NCBI RefSeq assembly: GCF_000331735.1
Contig: NC_020126.1
Coordinates: forward strand, 2,914,001 to 2,978,000
Direction of reading: 5' to 3'
Length of the DNA: 64,000 nucleotides
Source of the DNA: Myxococcus stipitatus DSM 14675
GTDB taxonomy: Bacteria > Myxococcota > Myxococcia > Myxococcales > Myxococcaceae
Shown: positions 1 through 8,481 of the stretch, one piece after another
How positions within the stretch are numbered: the stretch's first letter is position 1
How the letters are laid out: the number at the start of each line of letters is the position of its first letter
Notes under the pieces: model-generated
What the model saw: the letters and a program-made list of their open reading frames with translations, nothing else
Told to the model about the DNA's origin: nothing
The model's database searches: none
Made by a program: the position numbers and the translations under genes

Positions 1-1199
1 TCCTTGAGCGCCTCGGCGGCGTCCTCGAGGATGCCCAGCTTCTCGAGGCCCTTGGCCAGGACCTTCATGGCGGCGCGGTTGGGCTCCATGAAGTCGTTGC
101 CCGGCTTCACCGCGGCGAAGGCCGCCTCCTGCGAGGCATAGACGAGGTCGTAGATGGCCTTCTGCTCCGGCGAGAAGCGGCCGGTGATGGGCAGCGTGCG
201 GGTGATGTCCGCGGTGTAGAGCGTGTGGCCCTCGACGCCCGCGTCCAGGAGCAGGAGCTCACCGGGGACGAGCGGGCCGTCATTGCGCGTCCAGTGCAGC
301 ACGCACGCGTGCGAGCCGCTGGCGGCGATGGTGTTGTAGCCCACGTCGTTGCCTTCCACGCGGGCGCGCAGGTTGAAGACGCCCTCGACGTAGCGCTCGC
401 TCTTGGCGTCCGCCTTCATGCTGCGGATGACGTCCTCGAAGCCGCGCTGCGTGGCGTCGATGGAGGTCTGCAGCTCGCGCAGCTCCTGCGCGTCCTTGAT
501 GAGGCGCATCTCCGACAGCGTGGTGGCCAGCGCCTTGTCGCGCTCGCCGCCCTCGGCCACCGCGCCGTCCGCCTTGGCCGAGTGGCCCCGCAGCACGCGC
601 GTCGACGCCGCCTTGAGCCCCTTCAGGTAGTCGGCCAGCGTGTCGAGGCCGCGCGCCTCGTCCACGTCATGCCGCGCGCGGCTCTCCGGCACGCCCAGGC
701 GCGGGCCCACCCACAGCTCGCCCTTCACGCGGTCCGTGTAGAACGTCGCGTCGGAGCGGCCCGGGTTGGGCTCCACGAAGAGGATGTCCGTGTGCCCGCC
801 GCCGTCCTTCGGCTCGAGCACCAGCACGCAGTCCGGCTCCAGGTTGCCGGTGAGGTAGTAGAAGTCCGTGCCCGGCCGGAAGCGGTAGTAGGTGTCGTTG
901 GCGCGCACCTTCTCGTGGCCGGTGGGGATGACGAGCGTCTCGCCGGGGTACGCCTTCGACAGCGCCTGACGGCGCGCCTTGAAGGCCCCGGCGTACTTGA
1001 TTTTCGGAGGGAGCTTCTGCGCGGCGGGCTTCCAGCTCTTCAGCATGAAGTCCAACAGCGCGGGAGGAGGCGCCGAGTCGTGGCTGGCGGGCTTCGCCGC
1101 CGGAGCCTGGGGCTCGGACGTGACGAGGGGCTGCTGCTCACCGATAGCGGGCTGCGTGCTGTCGGAAGCGACCGAGGACGACGGGATGGACGTGGCCAT
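1..1199 (-). CDS. pepP: Xaa-Pro aminopeptidase (aminopeptidase P, M24B), C-terminus cut by window edge
   Basis: Cytosolic metallopeptidase that removes an N-terminal residue preceding proline. Reading the minus strand from ATG at 1199 gives an Ala/Pro/Ser-rich lead of about 45 residues, then an aminopeptidase P N-terminal domain (motifs NDTYYRFRPGTDFYYLTG and VLEPK) and the start of the pita-bread catalytic domain, including HWTRNDGPL and LLLDAGVEG followed by YTADITRTLP, which carry the first metal-binding Asp residues. The remaining metal ligands lie beyond base 1. It follows rsmE on the same strand after a 33-base gap, so the two may be cotranscribed. The long N-terminal lead is not typical and does not look like a clear signal peptide. 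Confidence 0.93.
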   Translation of the reverse strand, partial: MATSIPSSSVASDSTQPAIGEQQPLVTSEPQAPAAKPASHDSAPPPALLDFMLKSWKPAAQKLPPKIKYAGAFKARRQALSKAYPGETLVIPTGHEKVRANDTYYRFRPGTDFYYLTGNLEPDCVLVLEPKDGGGHTDILFVEPNPGRSDATFYTDRVKGELWVGPRLGVPESRARHDVDEARGLDTLADYLKGLKAASTRVLRGHSAKADGAVAEGGERDKALATTLSEMRLIKDAQELRELQTSIDATQRGFEDVIRSMKADAKSERYVEGVFNLRARVEGNDVGYNTIAASGSHACVLHWTRNDGPLVPGELLLLDAGVEGHTLYTADITRTLPITGRFSPEQKAIYDLVYASQEAAFAAVKPGNDFMEPNRAAMKVLAKGLEKLGILEDAAEALK

Positions 1200-1232
1200 G
1201 GCGCGGAACTCTTGAACAGCGGCCAGGGCCCT

Positions 1233-1997
1233 TCAAGCCCGAGATGCATCCTGACGCGGAGCATTGTCTTCCGCGAGAAGGGCCACTTGCCCGACGAGCA
1301 CGGGAACCGCCGTCTCCACCCGGAGGATTCGAGGCCCCAGCGAGAAGGGGCGAAAACCGTGGGATTCCAACAGTTGCGCCTCGAAAGACACCCAACCCCC
1401 ATCTGGGCCGATGGCGAGGACGGAGCGCTGGCCCGCCGCCGCGGCCACGGCGCGCAGGGGCTGGGTCGCCGGAGGGTGGGGGAGCAGGCGGGCGGCGCTG
1501 GTGGGAAACACGGCGTCGAGCTCGTCCTCGACGAAGGGGCGGAAGCGCTCCCGGACGAGGACCTCCGGGAGGTGGGTGTCGCGGGCCTGTTCCAGGCCTT
1601 GGAGCAGGAGGTCCCGGACGAAGGCGCCATCGAGGACCTTGGAGTCGAAGTAGCTCTTCTCCACGCGGGCGGCGTTGACCAGGACGATGCGGTCCACGCC
1701 GAGGGAGGCCAGGGCGGGGAGGACCTTCTTGAGGGCCTTGGGGCGGGGGATGGCGAGCAGCAGGTCGATGCCGGCTCGGGGGGGAGGGGGCTCGGTGAGG
1801 GTGGCGCGCAGGTGGAGGACGCCAGGGGTGTTCTCCAGCACCTCGCCCGTGCCGATGAGGCCCCCCAGGCGGCCGACGCGCAGGGACTCGCCGGGTTCGG
1901 CGCGGAGGACCTCTCGGGCGTGCTGGGCCCGGCGGCCGGTGAGGCGCGCGGTTCCGTCCGGCAGGAAGTCCTCGTCGAAGAGCAGCAGCAGGTTCAC
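1233..1997 (-). CDS. rsmE: 16S rRNA (uracil1498-N3)-methyltransferase RsmE
   Basis: SPOUT-class methyltransferase that makes m3U1498 in 16S rRNA using SAM. The 254-residue length is normal for the family. An N-terminal PUA-like segment (RRAQHAREVLRAEPGE) is followed by the SPOUT knot, with the signature GPDGGW near residue 215 and LGPRILRVETA near residue 235, the SAM-binding trefoil loops. The start is GTG at 1997 and the protein begins MNLLLLFDEDF. It is divergent from the DTW-domain gene starting at 2137 (139-base shared upstream region) and precedes pepP on the same strand. Confidence 0.95.
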   Translation of the reverse strand: MNLLLLFDEDFLPDGTARLTGRRAQHAREVLRAEPGESLRVGRLGGLIGTGEVLENTPGVLHLRATLTEPPPPRAGIDLLLAIPRPKALKKVLPALASLGVDRIVLVNAARVEKSYFDSKVLDGAFVRDLLLQGLEQARDTHLPEVLVRERFRPFVEDELDAVFPTSAARLLPHPPATQPLRAVAAAAGQRSVLAIGPDGGWVSFEAQLLESHGFRPFSLGPRILRVETAVPVLVGQVALLAEDNAPRQDASRA

Positions 1998-2136
1998 GAG
2001 CGCCTGTGTACCCCGCCCACGAGGGGTGGTGGGGGGCTTCTTCCGGACGGGGGCGGGCGCCAGAGCGCCAGGCGGGCCGCTGGTTCCTCCACCGGCAGTG
2101 CTTGCCCGGCCCCGGGCCGTGCCGTAAAGCCGGGCT

Positions 2137-3327
2137 GTGCGTTCCCTTTGTCTTCGTTGCTACCGCCCCGAGAGCGCTTGCTACTGCTCGCAACTGCCGC
2201 CCCGGTTGGACACGCGCACCCGCGTCGTCTTCCTCCAGCACCCGCGTGAGCGGCGTGTGGCCATTGGCACGGCGCGCATGGCGCACCTGGCGCTGGCGAA
2301 CTCCGAGCTGCACCAGGGGGTGGACTTCACCGGACATGCGCGGCTGGAGGAGCTGGCCGCGCGGCCCGAGTCCGTCGCGGTGCTCTTCCCGGGGGAGGAA
2401 GCCATCTCGGTGGAGCAGGCGCGGATGCGTCCGCCGGAGACGCTCATCGTCGTGGATGGGACGTGGCCGCAGGCGAAGAAGGTCGTGAGCCGCAACCCGG
2501 TGCTCGCGGGGCTGCCTCGCATCGGCTTCGTGCCGCGGCGCCCGAGCAACTACCGCATTCGCGCGGAGCCCGCGGACCACTGCGTCTCGACCATCGAGGC
2601 GGTGGTGGAGATTCTGGGGTTGCTGGAGGGCGAGCCCGAGCGCTTCGACACGATGCTGCGCGCGTTCGAGTACATGGTGGACACGCAGCTGGGGCGACAG
2701 TCGACGCGCACGTCGCCCAATCGACGCCGCATCCACTATGGCCCGTGGCGTCCGCCGCTGGAGTTGCGCGAGCTGGCGGAGGGCTTCGAGAACCTGGTCG
2801 TGTTCTACGGCGAGGCGAACGCGCACCCGACGGGGGCGGACATTCCGGCGGAGCTGGTGCATGTGGTGGCGAGCAGGCCTGCCTCGGGAGAGCGCTTCGA
2901 GGCGGTCATTGCTCCCGAGCAGCCGCTGGCTCGCAGCACGCCGCTGCATGTGGAGTTGTCCGAGGACGTGTTGAGGGCGGGGGAGCCTCGGAGCGAGGCG
3001 CTGGCGCGGTTCGAGCGGTTCCTGCGTCCGAGTGATGAGCTGGCGGTGTGGACGTCGTTCGCGCTGGATTTGTTGTGGGAGGGCGGTGTGAGCCGCAGGC
3101 CCGCGCGGAACGTGCGGCTCGCCACGGCGCGGGCGCTGGAGGGGAAGGCTGGGAGCGTGGAGCACGCGATGGCGCTCTTGAGCGGTCCGGAGGTGCCGCT
3201 CTGGGCGCCTGGGCGCGCGGGGGTTCGCATCCGCGCGCTGGAGTCCGTGCTGCGTGTGCTCGTCGACCGGGGCAACGCGCGCGAGCCGATGAAGCGCGTG
3301 AAGCAGCCCGAGGTCGTGCAGGGCTGA
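2137..3327 (+). CDS. DTW-domain tRNA aminocarboxypropyltransferase-like protein with a C-terminal extra domain
   Basis: DTW-domain proteins (TapT/TuaA family) transfer the 3-amino-3-carboxypropyl group of SAM to uridine in tRNA. Visible here are a zinc cluster at the N-terminus (C5, C8, C15, C17) and the family motif DGTWPQAKK at residues 107-115, with RRPSNYRIR after it. The DTW domain ends near residue 200. The last 190 or so residues are not part of the usual family length (about 200-250 aa). Their order of strands and helices resembles a DnaQ-type exonuclease fold without a full set of acidic catalytic residues (inference). Start is GTG at 2137 with only a weak ribosome site; no better upstream start fits. 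Confidence 0.85.
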   Translation: MRSLCLRCYRPESACYCSQLPPRLDTRTRVVFLQHPRERRVAIGTARMAHLALANSELHQGVDFTGHARLEELAARPESVAVLFPGEEAISVEQARMRPPETLIVVDGTWPQAKKVVSRNPVLAGLPRIGFVPRRPSNYRIRAEPADHCVSTIEAVVEILGLLEGEPERFDTMLRAFEYMVDTQLGRQSTRTSPNRRRIHYGPWRPPLELRELAEGFENLVVFYGEANAHPTGADIPAELVHVVASRPASGERFEAVIAPEQPLARSTPLHVELSEDVLRAGEPRSEALARFERFLRPSDELAVWTSFALDLLWEGGVSRRPARNVRLATARALEGKAGSVEHAMALLSGPEVPLWAPGRAGVRIRALESVLRVLVDRGNAREPMKRVKQPEVVQG

Positions 3328-3512
3328 TGGAAGGGCGCGCACGCTGATGTTCGGGCTGCGCAGGCGTGAGGCGACGAAGTGCGTGACGCCTCCGCTTGCT
3401 CCCTCGGGCCGACGGCCTGTGTGCGCGCGCCTCGTCGTGGCTTGGGTGGGGATGCACCGTGGCGGGCGAACCCCGAGCCCACGCTGGCGTCGTGCGGTGC
3501 GTGAGCCGGTTA

Positions 3513-5237
3513 TCAGGGGAGGATGGCGGCGCCTGCCTCGCGGACGTAGCGGCCGCGTGGGAACTCGTTGAGGTATTGGCGGTACTCCATCTTCGCGTCC
3601 TGTCCCTGGAGCCGCTCCTCGAAGCAGCGCGCACGGAGATAGCGCGCCTGCTCGCGATGGTCCGTGCGAGGACTTCGGTCCGCGATCTCCTCCAGCCCCG
3701 CGAGGAAGTTCTCGCACGTCCGAGGCCCCATCTGGAGCCGTGCATAGCCAAGGAACCGCTCGTCCGAATCCTTCGACAAGAGCGACATCGAGATGAGTCC
3801 CTCCGACTTCTTCTTGGGCGGAGGCGTCTGTGCCATCTGAACCGGTGGCGCGGGAGGCGGCACGGCGGGCGCGTTGTTCGTCGGGGGAGGTGGCGGCAGC
3901 GACTCCGCCACCGAGGGCGCGGGGTAGGGCGCGAACTCCTGCTCTGGATTCCCCGAGGGCGTTGACGGACTGCCTGCTTTCGCCACGGCCGTCGTGGCCC
4001 GAGGCTCTTCAGGAACCATCGTCTCCGGCGCAGCGCGCGGCACCGCCGACGCGGGGCTCTGCGGCTTGTCGTGCTTCATCGCCATGGACGCGGACATGAC
4101 CTTCGACCGGGGCTCCGGCTGCGTCGATGGCGTGGTCGCGAGCGCCGGCTTCACCGTGGACGGCGCATGAGGCGCATGCGCCACGGCCGGGCGCACGGCC
4201 TGGGCTGCCTCCGGTGTGTTCGCGGCCGTGGGTACGGTGAGTCCGGCTTCCGGCAGCGCAGGCTCTGGAGACTGATTCACCGCATCCAGCGCTTCACGGT
4301 CTGGCTCGGACAAGGGCTCTTGCTTCAGCTCACTCTCGCGCTCGCTCAGCTCGATGCGCTCTCCCGCGCCCACCATCCGTGGCGGCTGGCCATCGCGCTC
4401 CACTCGCACGCGGCCCTCGGCCACCGCGACCGAGGCCCCTTCGGCTGTCCGCTCCACCGTGAACACCGTGCCCACCACCCAGACGCGCAGGTCCGCGACG
4501 TCCACGCGGAAGCCGCGTCGCTCCGCGTGCGAGGCCTTCACCGACAACCGGCCCTGATGCACCGTGAGGTGGACATCCCGAGCCTCCGCGCGAGACAGCT
4601 CCACCTCCGACTCCGCCGAGAGCTTCGCCCGACTCGCGTCCGGCAGCCGCAACATCGCCGATGCGCGCGCCGGAGTCTTGACCGCCGTGCCCGCGCTCAA
4701 GCGCATCCCGGCACGAAGCTCACGCAGCTCGCCCCCGCGCTCCTTGAGCATCGCGCCCGTGGTGCTCTCCGCATGCGCGGTGTCGCTGTCCGGCGACGAC
4801 GTTGCCCCCGTCTCCGCGACCTGTGCCCCTGAGTCCGTGGGTCGCTGCTCCGCAATCACCGTGTCCGCGGGGCTCGCCTGCGTCGAAGGCTCCCTCGGAA
4901 TCGCGACCCAGAAGGCCACCATCGCCGCGACAGCGCCCGCGAGCGCGAGCCCCCACGGCCACTGCACCGCCGGCAGCCTGGGCCATCGCCACCGCGCTGC
5001 ATCCTCCGCCAGTCGCGCCGCCGCCTGACTCCGCAGCTTCGCCCCCAACGCATCCCACGGCACCGACGGCTGCTCCGCCCGAGCCTCCTGCACCATCGCG
5101 CGCGTCGTCCGCACGCGCTCCCATTCCTCCGCGCACTTCGCACACTGGCTCAGGTGCGCCTGCGCGCGAGTCGTCTCCTCGGCGCTCGATTCATGGGCCG
5201 CCAGCGCCCACAGCGCCTTGGTCTCAAGGTGCGCCAT
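3513..5237 (-). CDS. FecR-domain anti-sigma factor with zinc-finger N-terminus and one membrane segment
   Basis: Probable membrane-bound regulator that holds the adjacent ECF sigma factor. The N-terminus has a ZAS-type motif, H28-x3-C32-x2-C35. One membrane segment follows at about residues 93-113. The outside part holds a FecR domain (LRAGMRLSAGTAVKTPARA through VADLRVWVVGTVFTVERT), a Pro/Ala-rich linker of some 200 residues, and a C-terminal helical segment of about 90 residues that looks TPR-like (DHREQARYLRARCFEERLQG). At 574 aa it is far longer than simple anti-sigma factors. ATG at 5237 has GGAGG six bases upstream and overlaps the sigma gene by 14 bases, which suggests translational coupling. 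Cognate pairing is inferred from position. Confidence 0.85.
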   Translation of the reverse strand: MAHLETKALWALAAHESSAEETTRAQAHLSQCAKCAEEWERVRTTRAMVQEARAEQPSVPWDALGAKLRSQAAARLAEDAARWRWPRLPAVQWPWGLALAGAVAAMVAFWVAIPREPSTQASPADTVIAEQRPTDSGAQVAETGATSSPDSDTAHAESTTGAMLKERGGELRELRAGMRLSAGTAVKTPARASAMLRLPDASRAKLSAESEVELSRAEARDVHLTVHQGRLSVKASHAERRGFRVDVADLRVWVVGTVFTVERTAEGASVAVAEGRVRVERDGQPPRMVGAGERIELSERESELKQEPLSEPDREALDAVNQSPEPALPEAGLTVPTAANTPEAAQAVRPAVAHAPHAPSTVKPALATTPSTQPEPRSKVMSASMAMKHDKPQSPASAVPRAAPETMVPEEPRATTAVAKAGSPSTPSGNPEQEFAPYPAPSVAESLPPPPPTNNAPAVPPPAPPVQMAQTPPPKKKSEGLISMSLLSKDSDERFLGYARLQMGPRTCENFLAGLEEIADRSPRTDHREQARYLRARCFEERLQGQDAKMEYRQYLNEFPRGRYVREAGAAILP

Positions 5238-5973
5238 GGTCGCCTCCGGGGCGGCGGGTGACGAGCAGTCGCTGCATGGCCTCGTGGAACTCCCGTCGCG
5301 CGTGGTGGAGGCGGCTGCGGACGGTGTTGGGGGAGCTTCCCACGGCCTCGGCGATTTCGTCGGGGCTCATGCCGCACAGCTCGTAGTACACGAAGACGAT
5401 TCGCTTCTTGGGCTTCAGCCGCTCCAACGCCACCTCCACCAGCCGAGCCGCCTGCCGCCGGGCCGCGGCCCGCTCCGGGTCCTCTCCCGGCGCCTCGCAC
5501 TCCGGGGGCTCCGCGACGGAGTCCTCCGGCCTTCGCCGCTTCCAGCGCAGATGCGAGAGCGCGACGTTGGAGCACACCCGGTAGAAGAACGTGCGGAAGC
5601 GCGACTCGCCCCGGTACCCCTTCACGGCCGTCAGCAGCCGCAGGTACGTCTCCTGGAGCAGGTCCTCCACGTCGACGCGATTGCCCACCAGGTGCCGCAA
5701 GGTGCGCGCGGCGTCCACCCGGGTCAGCTCGTAGATGTGGTCAAACGCCGTGAGGTCCCCCTCCTGGAGCCGGCGCACGAGCAGGTGGAGCTGCTGGTCA
5801 TCCGACGTGGGAGGTGACGAGGACTCGGGCCCCGGGCGCTCCTCGGGCGACACCGTCGCGGACAGCACCTGGGCTTCACGGAAAATCACCGGACGCTCTC
5901 CCTCCGGGACGCGCCATGAGGTCCCCCCCTGGAGGAACTCCCCGCCGTCCATGTGAAAGGTCCAGGTCAGCAC
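5224..5973 (-). CDS. ECF-type RNA polymerase sigma factor
   Basis: Directs RNA polymerase to a dedicated regulon. After an N-terminal extension of about 60 residues come region 2 (LQEGDLTAFDHIYELT, then DVEDLLQETYLRLL, which contacts the -10) and region 4 (LKPKKRIVFVYYELCGMSPD and SPNTVRSRLHHARREF, a helix-turn-helix for the -35). GTG at 5973 has GGAGG close upstream; ATG at 5952 is an alternative. It is the first gene of a two-gene unit with the FecR-type anti-sigma and is divergent from a Cys-rich lipoprotein gene, a possible target. The intergenic region carries an AT-rich palindrome. Confidence 0.93.
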   Translation of the reverse strand: MLTWTFHMDGGEFLQGGTSWRVPEGERPVIFREAQVLSATVSPEERPGPESSSPPTSDDQQLHLLVRRLQEGDLTAFDHIYELTRVDAARTLRHLVGNRVDVEDLLQETYLRLLTAVKGYRGESRFRTFFYRVCSNVALSHLRWKRRRPEDSVAEPPECEAPGEDPERAAARRQAARLVEVALERLKPKKRIVFVYYELCGMSPDEIAEAVGSSPNTVRSRLHHARREFHEAMQRLLVTRRPGGDHGAP

Positions 5974-6014
5974 ACTACCTCCGCGCCCCCTGGGTCGCCG
6001 CCGCGACAGCGAAC

Positions 6015-6035
6015 GATCAAAAAAGATTTTTGATC
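6015..6035. promoter_or_regulatory. Perfect AT-rich palindrome between divergent sigma-factor and lipoprotein genes
   Basis: Arms GATCAAAAA and TTTTTGATC flank a 3-base centre (AGA). This is 9 perfect pairs in a strongly AT-rich patch of a GC-rich genome, lying 42 bases upstream of the sigma-factor start and 91 bases upstream of the lipoprotein start. An operator for a dimeric repressor or an early hairpin in either transcript are both possible; the sequence alone does not decide. Confidence 0.5.
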
Positions 6036-6125
6036 ATCCGTCAGCGGCCAGGAGACGAACGCGGGAGAAACCGGACAACCCACCCGGTGGCCGGACCGGT
6101 TCCTGAAAGCTCGGAGTCCCCGCCC

Positions 6126-7283
6126 ATGAGGCATCCCCCCGCCGTACGCGGTTTGCTGACGCCACTCGTCTTGCTGTTGGCCTTCCTACAAGGCTGCATC
6201 ATTCGCGAGAGCGATGACGGCTGGATGGATGAAGACGACCTCTGTGCCTGCGTCTCGAGCAGCGACTGTGAGTCGGACCAGTTCTGCCGTGCCGGTTACT
6301 GTCGGGACCGCTCACCGAACGCTCGGGATTGCTTCTCGTCCACGGACTGCGAGCGCTCCGAGGTCTGCATCAACTCCGTCTGCCTCCAGCCCTGCTCGCG
6401 TCCTGGGGACTGCGGCGCGGGAGGCAAGTGTGAAGCGGGCTTCTGCGCGCCCACCACGCCTCCGTCGAGAGATGGTGGCTCCGTCGATGGAGGCCCGCGT
6501 CCCGATGGCGGCTCTCGCCCCGATGGGGGCCCGCGTCCGGACGGCGGTCATCCGCCCACCGATGGTGGCCCGGGTCCGCAGTGCTGGGTGAACAAGGATT
6601 GTGGGGCGGGGAACTACTGCATCAACAACCAGTGCTTCCGCGGCTGCACCACGGATGGGCAGTGCTCCAGCACGGAGACGTGCAGCGCCAATGTCTGCCG
6701 TCCGCGTCCCAGGGACCCGAACGCGTGCTACTCGGCGACGGACTGCTCGGGTGGCAAGGATTGCGTGAACGGCCAGTGCCGCGCGCAGTGCTCGTCCACC
6801 ACGGAGTGCGCCGCGGACCACGCCTGCGAGATTGGCTACTGCCAGCCCATTCCCCACGGCGGCGAGTGCCGCGCCAACTGCGACTGCCCCTCGGGCCAGG
6901 TCTGCACGAATGGCCAGTGCCGCTCCTCGCAGCCGGACCCGGGCAAGGCGTGCCTGGCCAACTGCGACTGCCCCTCGGGTGAGGTGTGCAAGGAGGGCTA
7001 CTGCCGCGCGCCGCCGCCTCCTCCGGATGCGGGCCCGGGCCCCGGTCCCGCGTGCACGGCCAACTGCGAGTGCCCCTCCGGTCAGGTCTGCACCAACGGC
7101 GCCTGCGAACAGCCGCAGCCCTCGCCCGACGCGGGCACGGTGTGCCGCGCCAACTGCGAGTGCCCCGCGTCGCAGGTGTGCGTGGAGGGGGCCTGCAGGC
7201 CCCAGGGCAGCGGCAATGCCTGTCAGGCGAACTGCGAGTGCCCCGCGGGCGAGCGCTGCGTCAACAACGCCTGCTGGCGGTAG
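6126..7283 (+). CDS. Cysteine-rich repeat lipoprotein
   Basis: Secreted lipoprotein of 385 residues. The signal peptide MRHPPAVRGLLTPLVLLLAF ends in a lipobox, LQGC, with the lipidated Cys at about residue 23. The mature part has two sets of Cys-rich modules separated by a Gly/Pro/Asp-rich linker (repeats of PRPDGG type, about residues 115-150). The second set contains five closely related copies of an NCxCPxxxxC core (such as ANCDCPSGQVC), likely disulphide-bonded small domains resembling Dickkopf-N or EB-type modules. No enzymatic motif is seen. ATG at 6126 is chosen because it gives a complete signal peptide; the frame stays open further upstream. Surface or adhesion role is inference. Confidence 0.85.
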   Translation: MRHPPAVRGLLTPLVLLLAFLQGCIIRESDDGWMDEDDLCACVSSSDCESDQFCRAGYCRDRSPNARDCFSSTDCERSEVCINSVCLQPCSRPGDCGAGGKCEAGFCAPTTPPSRDGGSVDGGPRPDGGSRPDGGPRPDGGHPPTDGGPGPQCWVNKDCGAGNYCINNQCFRGCTTDGQCSSTETCSANVCRPRPRDPNACYSATDCSGGKDCVNGQCRAQCSSTTECAADHACEIGYCQPIPHGGECRANCDCPSGQVCTNGQCRSSQPDPGKACLANCDCPSGEVCKEGYCRAPPPPPDAGPGPGPACTANCECPSGQVCTNGACEQPQPSPDAGTVCRANCECPASQVCVEGACRPQGSGNACQANCECPAGERCVNNACWR

Positions 7284-7310
7284 TGCGTGAGGGGTGGCGC
7301 CCGGCTGTGT

Positions 7311-8294
7311 TCAGGGCGCCACCATCCGCCAGCAGCGGTGGATGTCCTTGCGTTGGAAGTCCTCGGGGATGGAGGCGGGCGTGAGCTCTTCCACGGACTT
7401 CCAGCCGCGCGCGGCCTTGGCGTCGAGCTGGAAGCCGAGGAAGTTGTTGGAGAAGTAGAGGACCCCTCCGGGCGCGAGCAGCGTCCGGAGCGCATCCAAG
7501 AGCCGTACGTGGTCCCGCTGCACGTTGAAGGAGCCCGTCATCTTCTTCGACGTGGAGAACGAGGGCGGGTCGCAGACGATGAGGTCATAGCGCTCGGCGC
7601 CCTCGGCCTGGGCGTCCACCCACGCCTTCGCGTCCGCGCGGATGAGTTCGTGGCGTGAGTTCGCCAGGCCATTCAAGTCCAGGTTGTCCTCGGCCCAGTC
7701 CAGGTACGTGTTGGACAGGTCCACCGTCACGGTGCTCGAGGCGCCCCCCGCCGCGGCGTAGACGGTGAAGGCGCCCGTGTACGCGAAGAGGTTGAGGAAG
7801 CGCTTGCCCCGGGCCTCCTCGCGCACCCGCTGACGGGTGTCCCGGTGGTCCATGAAGAGGCCGGTGTCCAGGTAGTCGCCCAGGTTGACCCAGAACTTCA
7901 GCCCGCGCTCCTCCACCACGAGCCGCCCGCTGCCCTCGCCCACCCGGCCGTACTGCGCGCGGCCCCAGGGTTGGGGCGTGTGCGTCTTCACGAAGATGCG
8001 CTCGGCGGGGACCTCCAGCACGGCGGCCACGGCCTCGAGCACTTCGGTCCGCTGCGTCTCCGCGGTGCCGGACTTGAGCGCGCGGCGGCGCGGGTACTCC
8101 GTGACGTGGACGCAGTCGCCGTAGAAGTCGATGGCGAAGGGGTACTCGGGAATGTCCCGGTCATAGACGCGGAAGGCCGTCAGCCCCTGGGCGCGGGCCC
8201 ACTTGCGAAAGTGCTTCGCGCCCTTGCGGAGCCGATTGGCGAACATGCCCGCCTCGTCGCCGCCGTTGCCTCGAGTGCCTTCGGGTGCAGCCAT
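7311..8294 (-). CDS. Class I SAM-dependent rRNA methyltransferase, RlmK-like (23S rRNA m7G2069 type)
   Basis: Matches the C-terminal (RlmK) half of E. coli RlmL along its length: FRVYDRDIPEYPFAID, WVNLGDYLDTGLFMDHR, FLNLFAYTGAFTVYAA (SAM-binding motif I), TVDLSNTYLDWAEDNL, and DLIVCDPPSFSTSKKM (motif IV). The RlmL N-terminal half (m2G2445 activity) is absent, so this is a stand-alone m7G-type enzyme of 327 residues. ATG at 8294 (MAAPEG...) is chosen with GGAAGGA upstream; ATG at 8246 (MFANRL...) is also possible. The frame stays open far upstream, but that part is antisense to the crotonase gene. RlmI-type activity cannot be excluded by eye. Confidence 0.87.
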   Translation of the reverse strand: MAAPEGTRGNGGDEAGMFANRLRKGAKHFRKWARAQGLTAFRVYDRDIPEYPFAIDFYGDCVHVTEYPRRRALKSGTAETQRTEVLEAVAAVLEVPAERIFVKTHTPQPWGRAQYGRVGEGSGRLVVEERGLKFWVNLGDYLDTGLFMDHRDTRQRVREEARGKRFLNLFAYTGAFTVYAAAGGASSTVTVDLSNTYLDWAEDNLDLNGLANSRHELIRADAKAWVDAQAEGAERYDLIVCDPPSFSTSKKMTGSFNVQRDHVRLLDALRTLLAPGGVLYFSNNFLGFQLDAKAARGWKSVEELTPASIPEDFQRKDIHRCWRMVAP

Positions 8295-8481
8295 GCCCAC
8301 GCGTCCTTCCGTCCAGACCACCGGGCCCCACTCATCCCCGACTCTCCCTCGAACGACAAGCGCGGAGAGGGCGCCGCGTTCCGGCCAGGGGCGGGGGTGT
8401 CCGTTCCTCGAAGCCCGGGACAGACGCCTGGCCCCCCGAGGAGCATTGCGGCGGCCGCCCGGCGGAGGAAGACTTCCGGCC

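Noticed and set aside
225-2249. A 674-codon plus-strand frame.
   Set aside because: It is antisense to pepP and rsmE, both with clear family motifs; high GC leaves antisense frames open.
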